36,602 nucleotides of DNA from assembly GCA_002722215.1 (NCBI GenBank), contig PBKX01000003.1, forward strand, positions 1 to 36,602, in the 5' to 3' direction. Source of the stretch: Flavobacteriales bacterium (GTDB lineage: Bacteria > Bacteroidota > Bacteroidia > Flavobacteriales > TMED113). The position numbers were made by a program, and so were the translations under genes. Under the pieces are notes generated by a model. It was not told where the DNA came from and did no database searches. It was given only the letters and a program-made list of their open reading frames with translations. Position 1 is the first letter of the stretch. Every line of letters starts with the position of its first letter. Below, one piece after another: positions 10,047 through 18,695 of this stretch.

Positions 10047-10499
10047 ATGGGGTGTTCTATTAAATTATTTATTTTTTCGGTGTTATTGCTTTGTGTCTCT
10101 TGTGATCGGCCTATATTAGATATACATTCTTTTCAAGATAATGAATGGGGTATCGAAGATGCTATAACATTTGATATTAAGGTCAAGGATGCCACACTTA
10201 AAAAAGAGTTGTCCCTGTTTTTTAGAAACACCCTGAATTATGAGTTTCGAAATTTATTCTTACTTGTTGAAATTTATACGGAAAGTCATATGCTAGAAAC
10301 AGATACCCTAGAATATGCAATCGCTGATAAGTATGGACGATGGCTAGGCTCGGGATTAGGAGAAACAAGAGACAATTACTTGCTTTTGAATCAAAATTAT
10401 AGTTTTCCAAAAACCGGAAACTATAGAATCGTTATTAAGCACGGGATGAGAAGTGATCCTTTAGTCGGGGTTTCTAAGTTGGGTTTTAAATTTAAATAA
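10047..10499 (+). CDS. gldH: gliding motility lipoprotein GldH
   Basis: Lipobox LLLCVSC; NxxWxxxDxxxF-type N-terminus; location between holB and PBP1A as in many Bacteroidota. Confidence 0.85.
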   Translation: MGCSIKLFIFSVLLLCVSCDRPILDIHSFQDNEWGIEDAITFDIKVKDATLKKELSLFFRNTLNYEFRNLFLLVEIYTESHMLETDTLEYAIADKYGRWLGSGLGETRDNYLLLNQNYSFPKTGNYRIVIKHGMRSDPLVGVSKLGFKFK

Positions 10500-10506
10500 T
10501 CAAAAA

Positions 10507-12738
10507 ATGAAGCTTAACTTTTTTTATTTATTTTTTCGGTATCTTCTTCCTCTTTGTGTTGCTGTTCCATTTTTAGTATTAGGGTTTTGTCTTTTTTTAG
10601 CATCTTCTGGGGCCTGGGGAGACCTTCCTGATTTTCATGAGCTTGAAAATCCGGAAACTAACTTGGCGACAGAAATTATGTCGGCTGACAACAAAATTCT
10701 AGGCAAATATTTTTATGAAAATCGAACCCATGTAGAATATTCTGATTTATCCCCTGATTTAATTAATGCTTTAATTGCTACAGAAGACGAGCGTTTTTTT
10801 AATCACTCTGGCATTGATTTTATTGCATTAATCAGGGTTGTAAAAGGAATTATAACTAATAATACTAGTTTGGGGGGGGGCAGCACCATCACACAACAAT
10901 TGGCAAAAATGTTTTTTTCAAAAAAACCATCTTCTAGAATTGATAGAGTTAAACAAAAGTTCAAAGAATGGATTATTGCTGTTCGCATTGAAAGACAGTA
11001 TTCCAAAGAAGAGATTATTGCGATGTATTTAAATAGATTTGACTTTTTAAATTTAGCGGTCGGAATTAAGTCTGCCTCTAAAATTTATTTTAATAAATCT
11101 CCAATCGACCTTACTATTCAAGAATCCGCCACTTTAGTTGGGATGGCAAAAAATCCTTCTCTATATAATCCCCTTCGAAGATTAGAAAAAACAGAAAAAC
11201 GAAGAAATGTGGTTTTAAATCAAATGGTAAAAAACAACTACTTATCTAAAGATCTTAGGGATTCCTTAATTATGCTCCCTCTGGTTTTAAACTATAAAAA
11301 AGCGGATCATAATGAGGGACAAGCAACATATTTTAGGGAGCAACTTAGAGCGTTTATGACAGATTGGTCAAAAAAAAGGGAGGCTAAAACTGGAGAAAAA
11401 TATAACATCTATAAAGATGGGTTAAAAATATATACCACTATTGATTCTAAAATGCAAAAGTATGCGGAAATTTCAGTTGAAGAACATCTCAAAAAATTAC
11501 AAAATGAATTCTATTTACACTGGGATGGGTTTGAAAATGCTCCTTATGATACAAGCTGGAGAGCTGGTCAAATTGATACATTAATATTATTCCCTGCAAT
11601 AAAAAGGTCCGAAAGATATAGAAAACTTAAATTGTCTTGGTTTGATGAAGATAAGGTGTTAGAAATTTTCAACACTCCTGTTCCCATGTCTATTTTTTCT
11701 TGGAGCGGAAGAGTTGATACTGTGCTTAGTCCTCTCGACTCGATAAAATATTATAATTATTTTTTACATTCTGGATTAATTTCAATAGAGCCGGCTACTG
11801 GAGCAATCAAGGCTTGGGTTGGTGGAATTAATCATGAGCAATTTAAATATGATCATGTAAAAGAAGGAAAGCGACAGGTTGGTTCTACTTTTAAGCCATT
11901 TATTTACGCAACTGCGATCGATCAATTTAAGTATTCTCCCTGTTTTACTGTTCCTAATGTACAGGTGATCTTTGAAAAAGAAGAATGGGGATTAGATGAA
12001 GATTATATTCCTGAAAATGCCAATAAAAAATATGGCGGTGAGTTTACATTAACTGAGGGATTGGCAAAGTCTAAAAATACTGTTTCTGCATATTTAATGA
12101 AGCGAGTTAAGCCTAGAAAGGTTATTAATCTTGCGCGAAAGATGGGCATTGATAGTTATCTTCCAGCTGTTCCTTCATTATGTCTCGGCACAGCGGAAAT
12201 TTCATTGTTTGAAATGACTGGAGCATATAGTACTTTTGCTAATGAGGGGATGTATGTCGCTCCTCATTTTATTTCAAGAATTGAGGATAAAAATGGAATT
12301 GTTTTGGATCGGTTTGCTAGCTCACCTATTGAAATTTTAAGTAAGGAAAAAAATTATATTATGGTAAAGCTTCTAGAGGGTGTGGTTAATCAAGGTTCTG
12401 GTGGTAGGTTGCGGTGGAAATATGGACTTACTAATCAAATTGGAGCTAAAACAGGAACTACACAAAACCATTCCGATGGTTGGTTTATTGGTTTTGTTCC
12501 AAACTTGGTGACTGGGGTTTGGACTGGGGCAGATAATCGATCTGTTCGCTTTAGAGATCTTCACTTGGGTCAAGGGGCAGAAATGGCTTTGCCTATTTGG
12601 GCTAATTATATGAAAAATTTATATAGGGATAATTCTCTTGGGGTTTCGGCTAAAAACTTTCCGTTTCCTGAAAATGGTGTTTCTGTTATATTAGACTGTA
12701 ATCAAAAGGATAAAATTAATAATGATGAAGAATTTTAA
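10507..12738 (+). CDS. penicillin-binding protein 1A (bifunctional transglycosylase/transpeptidase)
   Basis: [74 protein letters not shown]. Confidence 0.96.
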   Translation: MKLNFFYLFFRYLLPLCVAVPFLVLGFCLFLASSGAWGDLPDFHELENPETNLATEIMSADNKILGKYFYENRTHVEYSDLSPDLINALIATEDERFFNHSGIDFIALIRVVKGIITNNTSLGGGSTITQQLAKMFFSKKPSSRIDRVKQKFKEWIIAVRIERQYSKEEIIAMYLNRFDFLNLAVGIKSASKIYFNKSPIDLTIQESATLVGMAKNPSLYNPLRRLEKTEKRRNVVLNQMVKNNYLSKDLRDSLIMLPLVLNYKKADHNEGQATYFREQLRAFMTDWSKKREAKTGEKYNIYKDGLKIYTTIDSKMQKYAEISVEEHLKKLQNEFYLHWDGFENAPYDTSWRAGQIDTLILFPAIKRSERYRKLKLSWFDEDKVLEIFNTPVPMSIFSWSGRVDTVLSPLDSIKYYNYFLHSGLISIEPATGAIKAWVGGINHEQFKYDHVKEGKRQVGSTFKPFIYATAIDQFKYSPCFTVPNVQVIFEKEEWGLDEDYIPENANKKYGGEFTLTEGLAKSKNTVSAYLMKRVKPRKVINLARKMGIDSYLPAVPSLCLGTAEISLFEMTGAYSTFANEGMYVAPHFISRIEDKNGIVLDRFASSPIEILSKEKNYIMVKLLEGVVNQGSGGRLRWKYGLTNQIGAKTGTTQNHSDGWFIGFVPNLVTGVWTGADNRSVRFRDLHLGQGAEMALPIWANYMKNLYRDNSLGVSAKNFPFPENGVSVILDCNQKDKINNDEEF

Positions 12739-12740
12739 TT

Positions 12741-13430
12741 ATGAATAAGTTATATAAAAATGGTTTGGATGCTATATTTGATATAAAAGACCACTCAACA
12801 ATTATGCTTGGTGGTTTTGGTCTTTGCGGGATCCCTGAAAATCTTATTTCCGCATTAGTGACCAAGAAAACAAAAGGCCTAACATGTATATCAAACAATG
12901 CTGGTGTCGACGATTTTGGTATCGGGCTGTTATTAAAAACGCGACAAGTAAAGAAAATGATTTCTTCATATGTTGGGGAAAATGCTGAATTTGAAAAACA
13001 ACTTCTAAGTGGAGAATTAGAGGTAGAGTTAATTCCACAGGGCACGTTAGCAGAAAGGTGCCGTGCTGCAGGCGCAGGAATTCCTGGTTTTTATACCCCT
13101 GCTGGTGTTGGAACTGAGGTTGCAGAGGGAAAAGAGGTGAAGGTTTTTAATGGCAAAAAACACCTATTAGAGCTTGCTTTTGAGTCGGATTTTGCCTTCG
13201 TAAAAGCATGGAAGGGAGATGCTCTTGGTAATTTAATTTATAGAGGAACTGCTAGAAATTTTAACCCCATGATGGCCGCGGCAGGTAAAATAACTATTGT
13301 AGAAGTTGAAGAGCTAGTCCCAGTTGGAGAGCTAGATCCAAATATAATCCATACACCAAGCATTTATGTCGATAGAATTTTCAAAGGAGAGAATTATGAG
13401 AAAAGAATAGAAAAAATAACTACACAGTAA
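12741..13430 (+). CDS. scoA: 3-oxoacid/acetate CoA-transferase subunit A
   Basis: [54 protein letters not shown]. Confidence 0.93.
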   Translation: MNKLYKNGLDAIFDIKDHSTIMLGGFGLCGIPENLISALVTKKTKGLTCISNNAGVDDFGIGLLLKTRQVKKMISSYVGENAEFEKQLLSGELEVELIPQGTLAERCRAAGAGIPGFYTPAGVGTEVAEGKEVKVFNGKKHLLELAFESDFAFVKAWKGDALGNLIYRGTARNFNPMMAAAGKITIVEVEELVPVGELDPNIIHTPSIYVDRIFKGENYEKRIEKITTQ

Positions 13431-13440
13431 AATATATAAT

Positions 13441-14100
13441 ATGGGATTAAATAAATTTCAAATTGCTAAACGAATTTCAAAAGAGTTAAAAGATGGGGAT
13501 TATGTAAATTTAGGCATCGGTATACCCACATTAATAGCTAATTATATTCGAAAAGATATTTCTGTAATTCTACAATCTGAAAATGGCCTTTTGGGTATGG
13601 GACCTTTTCCAAATAAAAATAAAATTGATCCAGACATGATTAATGCTGGGAAAGAAACAATTACTACTCTAAGTGGGTCTGCCCTGTTTAGTTCAGCAGA
13701 AAGTTTTGGCATGATTAGGAGAGGGCGGGTGAATTTAACTGTTTTGGGGGCCATGGAGGTCTCTCAGGCTGGGGATATTGCAAATTGGAAAATTCCTGGG
13801 AAAATGGTAAAGGGAATGGGGGGAGCAATGGATCTTGTTGCATCTGCAAAAAATATAATTGTAGCAATGATGCACACTAATAAAAAAGGGCATTCTAAAT
13901 TGTTGAAAAAGTGTACACTTCCGATTACAGGATTAAATTGTATTAAAAAAGTGGTTACCAATTTAGCTGTTATTGATATTGAGAATAATATGTTTGTTTT
14001 AAAAGAACATGCTCCTGGCGTCTCTATAGAAGAAATTGTGGAAGCAACAGAGGGAGAATTGAAAATATCTGAGTCAGTGTGTGAAATGGATTTATCTTAA
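13441..14100 (+). CDS. scoB: 3-oxoacid/acetate CoA-transferase subunit B
   Basis: DGDYVNLGIGIPTLIANYI, QSENGLLGMGP, GAMEVSQAGDIANWKIPGKMVKGMGGAMDLV. Confidence 0.95.
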   Translation: MGLNKFQIAKRISKELKDGDYVNLGIGIPTLIANYIRKDISVILQSENGLLGMGPFPNKNKIDPDMINAGKETITTLSGSALFSSAESFGMIRRGRVNLTVLGAMEVSQAGDIANWKIPGKMVKGMGGAMDLVASAKNIIVAMMHTNKKGHSKLLKKCTLPITGLNCIKKVVTNLAVIDIENNMFVLKEHAPGVSIEEIVEATEGELKISESVCEMDLS

Positions 14101-14858
14101 TGAAGATTATCTCTTATAACATAAATGGAATTCGTGCTGCGATAAAAAAGGGACTAGTAAATTGGCTACAATCTTATTCGCCAGATATTGTTTGTTTACA
14201 AGAATTAAAAGCTAATGTAGATCAATTTGATGTTTCTGTTTTTGAAAAATTGGGTTATTCTTGTTTTTGGTATTCTGCTAAGAAAAAGGGGTATAGTGGT
14301 GTTGCAGTATTATCAAAAATAAAACCTAAAAATGTTGTATTTGGTTGTGGGGTTAATGCGTTTGATGATGAGGGCCGTATTATTAGGGCTGACTTTAATA
14401 ATCTGAGTGTTTTTTCATGTTACTTTCCCTCTGGTAGTAGTGGTGAAATTAGGCAGGCTTTTAAAATGGATTTTTTAGAGTTTTTTTACACTTTTATAAA
14501 AAAGTATCACCTTCAAAAAAATATTTTGGTTTGTGGTGATTATAATATCTGTCATAAACCTATTGATATTCATGACCCAATTAGAAACAAATACTCTTCT
14601 GGATTTCTAATCGAAGAAAGAGAATGGATGTCTGCGTTTTTAAAATTAGGTTTTGTAGATACTTTTCGGGAAAAAAATAGTTCCCCAAACAAATACTCTT
14701 GGTGGAGCTACCGGGCAAATGCCCGGCTTAATAATAAAGGTTGGCGAATCGACTACCATATATTAAGCGATAATCTGAAACAAAAGATTAAAAATGTAGA
14801 TATATTAAGTGACGTACATCACTCTGATCATTGTCCTGTTTTTCTAGAATTAAATTAA
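14100..14858 (+). CDS. xth: exodeoxyribonuclease III / AP endonuclease
   Basis: MKIISYNINGIRAA, DIVCLQELK, GDYNICHKPIDIH, WWSYR, DHCPVFLEL. Confidence 0.95.
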   Translation: MKIISYNINGIRAAIKKGLVNWLQSYSPDIVCLQELKANVDQFDVSVFEKLGYSCFWYSAKKKGYSGVAVLSKIKPKNVVFGCGVNAFDDEGRIIRADFNNLSVFSCYFPSGSSGEIRQAFKMDFLEFFYTFIKKYHLQKNILVCGDYNICHKPIDIHDPIRNKYSSGFLIEEREWMSAFLKLGFVDTFREKNSSPNKYSWWSYRANARLNNKGWRIDYHILSDNLKQKIKNVDILSDVHHSDHCPVFLELN

Positions 14859-15754
14859 GGGCAATCCACTTCCTCGCCTAAAGTTAAGACCATTGATAGT
14901 CCAAATTCTATTGTTACAGAATAACATGTTCCATTTCCATCATTTATAGTAAGATTACTTAGGTCTAAGTATGTTGCTGGGGGGCCTGGTGGGCCCTGTT
15001 CGCCCTGTTCGCCCTGTTCGCCCTGTTCGCCTTGGGGGCCCTGGCTTAAAGCTTCTAAAAAATCTTGTACTGTTCCTGTATTACCCTCTTGTATCCAAAG
15101 CTGATATGTGTCCAGGCCAAGAATAAACTCCTCTATTGTCCCATCTCCCCCATTTTCAATCCAAGAGTCATAAATGCTCGGACCCTGTTCACCTTGTGGC
15201 CCAGGGTTGCCAACTAATCCTTGTTCCCCCGGAATTCCCTGTGGCCCGGGGGGGCCCTGTGGCCCAGTATTTCCTTGTGGTCCTACTGGTCCTGTTGTTC
15301 CAGCGGGTCCCTGTTCGCCCTGTTCACCTTGTGGCCCAGGGTTGCCCGGATTTGCACTTGTTTCAGAAAATAGTGCATATGGAACGCTTCTAAGCTGTGT
15401 GGAGCCCATGACCAAATAATCTTCTCCCATCTCTGCAATTCCTATTGTTAAAAAATGTGTGGAATTTCCCCAATCTATATTCTCAAAATTATCTCCCGGC
15501 ATTGGATCTCCGGCCCCAATTGCTAAGCTTACTAAGCCAATATTGTTTGTGGTGACAGAATAGTGTTGTTCTCTATATACTGGAAAATTGTCTGGGCTAT
15601 CTTCTGAAATACTAACCGAAATGTTAATCGTTTCATTAGCTCTGGGTTGCCAATTCATGTCACGAACAACCGTTTGATATGAAAAGGTTTGCGGTACTTG
15701 TCCCTGACAAATTGTAACTAACAACAATAAAAAAATAATATATCTATACTTCAT
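14855..15754 (-). CDS. secreted collagen-like (Gly-X-Y) repeat protein
   Basis: Signal peptide [20 protein letters not shown]-terminal domain [13 protein letters not shown]; two Gly-X-Y blocks; two copies of a YxxWIxxGxxGTxxxFLxxL motif. Confidence 0.9.
   Translation of the reverse strand: MKYRYIIFLLLLVTICQGQVPQTFSYQTVVRDMNWQPRANETINISVSISEDSPDNFPVYREQHYSVTTNNIGLVSLAIGAGDPMPGDNFENIDWGNSTHFLTIGIAEMGEDYLVMGSTQLRSVPYALFSETSANPGNPGPQGEQGEQGPAGTTGPVGPQGNTGPQGPPGPQGIPGEQGLVGNPGPQGEQGPSIYDSWIENGGDGTIEEFILGLDTYQLWIQEGNTGTVQDFLEALSQGPQGEQGEQGEQGEQGPPGPPATYLDLSNLTINDGNGTCYSVTIEFGLSMVLTLGEEVDCP
14994..15029. repeat. 9-bp tandem repeat ccctgttcg x4 inside the collagen-like gene ([12 protein letters not shown] on minus strand)
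   Basis: Read directly; period 9 preserves reading frame. Confidence 0.9.
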
Positions 15755-15755
15755 A

Positions 15756-16241
15756 TTAATTAAACTTTTGAATTTTATAAACTTGCTTGTTATTGGTTTT
15801 GAAATATATTTCTAAAAAATAAATTCCACTAGAAAAGTGGGATAAATCTATAGTTTGATTTTCTAGTCCAATAGTCTCTAGTGACGAAAACAGTTCTCTG
15901 CCGTTCATGTCTTTTATCTTTAGGCCTAGTGTCTTTTCTGTGTTACCATCAATATATATTATATCCTTTGCTGGGTTTGGATAAATATTAATGATCGCAT
16001 TTTCCGGCACTTCATTAATCATTGAAATTTGGTAATTTTCTTGATGAAATCCCTGTGTTAAAACACTTTCACCCTGCACAAAAGTTTCGATCGCTATCTC
16101 TCCCAAAGAGAAGCATAGGTTATAGTTATCCTGTGTAACGGTTCCTCCTGACGAAGAAATAAGTTGCGGAGTTATAATTGATGACTGCGCAAACAGAAAA
16201 CTAAAAGAAGACCAAAATAAAAATGTATATATTGTTCTCAT
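15756..16241 (-). CDS. small secreted protein with T9SS type A sorting domain
   Basis: Signal peptide; C-terminal INIYPNPAKDIIYID...GIYFLEIYFKTNNKQVYKIQKFN typical of T9SS type A CTD. Confidence 0.88.
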   Translation of the reverse strand: MRTIYTFLFWSSFSFLFAQSSIITPQLISSSGGTVTQDNYNLCFSLGEIAIETFVQGESVLTQGFHQENYQISMINEVPENAIINIYPNPAKDIIYIDGNTEKTLGLKIKDMNGRELFSSLETIGLENQTIDLSHFSSGIYFLEIYFKTNNKQVYKIQKFN

Positions 16242-16249
16242 TAACTTAT

Positions 16250-17875
16250 TTATTCTTTAACAAACCCCTCTATTGCCACTTCTTTATCTGATTGTGTTTT
16301 AATAAAGTATTTTCCCGGGGAAAGGTTTGTGATATCTAATTTAATACTATTTCCGTCTGATTGAAAGTTTTCATTAAAAATAACTTCCAATAGTCTTCCT
16401 TGCGCATCATATAATTGTGTATTTAAATTTAATAGCGATTCAAAGTCAGAGGTAATATTAATTTGGTTTGTTGCTGGATTCGGGAAAAGGCTAAGTGATA
16501 CTGTTTCGTTTTCAACAAAGATTGTTTGGTTGTCTATCCCCAAATAGATGTTTTCGTCTCCCTCCTCATAAGGAATATAATAAATGGGACAAAAAAACAT
16601 TTCATCTGTTGTAAGCTCGCCCCAACCCATGTCAAAATCATTAGTATTATCATATGTTGCAATCGCCTCTATCCTTGACCCTGCCGGAATATGTTGCATG
16701 TATTCTGGGTAATAAAACCCTTGCCAATCAAAATCCCAGTCTGGAATTTTAATGATTGGAAGGGTTTCTCCACTTGGAGTTTCAGCATAAACCTCCCACG
16801 ATGTTCCCATTAAGTGAGAGTGCGGTAAAATTCCTAAAAGGCTCCAATCTTCTGGTAATTCGCAATACTGTTCCCCATACCCAACAATTTGGCCAAATTG
16901 TTGCACTGGGCCTGGTCCAAACATGTCTAAAAAATCAAAGGGGCCTGGTTGAAAATTTAAACAAGCCTCTATCTCTGTTTGAGTATTTGCAGGAATCTCC
17001 AAATCCAACCTCAGCCACATTTTCATTTGAACCTCTCTTTCTACCTCGGAAGCTGGTTTTGTAAATACGTTAATTGATGAACGATCCCACTCATCTATTG
17101 ATGAGGGCGCATAATGAATTTGACAAAGCAGGTCTGCTCCTGCTGGAATTTTCATGCCTAATTCACCATTCCAAACAATAGGATCCATCCCTGGAGCATA
17201 TCCGCCTAAAAAAACATAGTCGTTGGGACTAACCCCATCTAGACTAAACCCCCCAAAAGATTCATAACCTAAAACATCTGGTGAATCTGCATCTAGCGCT
17301 GCGGCAGTTCCCGTAACATCAACCATCATAATTGCATGATGTACAGCCTCTCTATTGTCCGGTCTAAATTCAATTGATTTTATGTATGTATCCTCTGTAA
17401 ACCCTGTTGGAAAAACAAAAACCCTATAATCGTCTGCATTGTTCCCTTCAATAAAATACTCTTCTTCCATTTCAAACACATAGTCAGGGTCTCCTATTGC
17501 TGAGCCCACGGGAAATGTTGGAATTTCTGTCTCTAGAGAAGGGTCGCCCTCTATCATTCCTCCTTCAACCCAGTCTGCTATTAATTGTTTTTCTTCTTCT
17601 GTTAAAAAACGTTGATCTAGCATCGAGTGGGGGGTGTACGTTGGGTCTGGAGGCCATGGAGGCATATATCCACTCTCTGTTACATAAATTAGATTTGTTC
17701 CTTGTGATGCAACCTCCTCATAATTAGTGAAAGATGACGGCCCGGCTTCACCAGACCGATGACACTCTGTACACTTATTATATATAATTGGTGATATGTG
17801 TTCCGAAAATGTTATTTCAGTTCCTGTTTGCCCAATTAGTATCTGGCCTATCAATAATAACGTCCAACATCTCAT
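16250..17875 (-). CDS. secreted CxxCH-motif (cytochrome c-like) plus copper type II ascorbate-dependent (PHM-like) monooxygenase-like protein with T9SS C-terminal domain
   Basis: CTECHRSGEAGP and YMPPWPPDP; candidate copper ligands VHHAIM, CQIHYAPS, PHSHLMG; C-terminal LSLFPNPATNQINI...LSPGKYFIKTQSDKEVAIEGFVKE. Confidence 0.8.
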   Translation of the reverse strand: MRCWTLLLIGQILIGQTGTEITFSEHISPIIYNKCTECHRSGEAGPSSFTNYEEVASQGTNLIYVTESGYMPPWPPDPTYTPHSMLDQRFLTEEEKQLIADWVEGGMIEGDPSLETEIPTFPVGSAIGDPDYVFEMEEEYFIEGNNADDYRVFVFPTGFTEDTYIKSIEFRPDNREAVHHAIMMVDVTGTAAALDADSPDVLGYESFGGFSLDGVSPNDYVFLGGYAPGMDPIVWNGELGMKIPAGADLLCQIHYAPSSIDEWDRSSINVFTKPASEVEREVQMKMWLRLDLEIPANTQTEIEACLNFQPGPFDFLDMFGPGPVQQFGQIVGYGEQYCELPEDWSLLGILPHSHLMGTSWEVYAETPSGETLPIIKIPDWDFDWQGFYYPEYMQHIPAGSRIEAIATYDNTNDFDMGWGELTTDEMFFCPIYYIPYEEGDENIYLGIDNQTIFVENETVSLSLFPNPATNQINITSDFESLLNLNTQLYDAQGRLLEVIFNENFQSDGNSIKLDITNLSPGKYFIKTQSDKEVAIEGFVKE

Positions 17876-17886
17876 AATAATTCCAT

Positions 17887-18522
17887 TTAATAATTAATAA
17901 AACAGCCTATGGCTGTCGTTTCAAAATACACAATTTCTTGATCATTAACAACATTGGTTAACACCTCAAATAAATAATGTTCTGTTGGTGGGCTCCAATC
18001 TCCCAATGCCTCATAACTATTGTCTATCATTCCCCGATAAATTAACTCCCCATTTAATTCGACAAAAACTTCTGGCGTAACAATAGGTAAATAGTTTTGT
18101 GTATATGGACCTGGCTCATTGTTTTCTTCACTATAGTCTGGTGTTACTGCAAACGGTATGTCATATTTGACAACAAAATTTGACAAACTGCCTGCTGTAG
18201 ATAAAGAATTTGGAGAAAAGCCCCGAAATACCATATTGTGCCCCAGTGTGTCACAAAAATATCTATATGTATTTCTAAGTGGTCCACACATATATTGTGC
18301 AATCGGGCAATTTTCATAAAGAAAAACTGTTACCATTAATCCTATATTATTTGGCTTTGGATCACAAATAGATTCACAGTCTTCAAGTGTTGAAAATTCG
18401 CCGTCTACATTTTCTGTGCAATCCCCAAGACAAGAGTATCTTAATTCTGTATCAACATTTGTTTCACATCCAAAAAATAATAAGAACAAGAAAAACACCC
18501 AGCCTTTTAGTAAATTGTCCAT
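17887..18522 (-). CDS. redoxin/thioredoxin-fold-like lipoprotein with N-terminal Cys-rich CxxxCx(n)GxFxTLxxCxxxC motif
   Basis: Lipobox LLFFGC; YSCLGDCTENVDGEFSTLEDCESIC; VTVFLYENCPIAQYMCGPLRNTYRYF; VTPEVFVELNGELIYRGMIDNSYEALGDW; TTAIGCFI. Confidence 0.65.
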   Translation of the reverse strand: MDNLLKGWVFFLFLLFFGCETNVDTELRYSCLGDCTENVDGEFSTLEDCESICDPKPNNIGLMVTVFLYENCPIAQYMCGPLRNTYRYFCDTLGHNMVFRGFSPNSLSTAGSLSNFVVKYDIPFAVTPDYSEENNEPGPYTQNYLPIVTPEVFVELNGELIYRGMIDNSYEALGDWSPPTEHYLFEVLTNVVNDQEIVYFETTAIGCFINY

Positions 18523-18577
18523 CTTAACAAAGATAGTAAATTATTATTTTAGGGCAGTCCTAATAATAGTAACTATG

Positions 18578-18649
<72 letters not shown>

Positions 18650-18695
18650 TTAATTTATAAGGTATAAATATTAAATTATTCCCAAATTTAATAAT

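Noticed and set aside
14994-15340. Short repeats resembling a CRISPR-like or satellite array
   Set aside because: Period 9 with no unique spacers; codes for Gly-X-Y triplets.
15136-15419. Plus-strand ORFs (85 and 81 aa) rich in Cys/Gly/Pro that look collagen- or metallothionein-like
   Set aside because: They are antisense readings of the Gly-X-Y repeat gene on the minus strand; composition is fully explained by the repeat.
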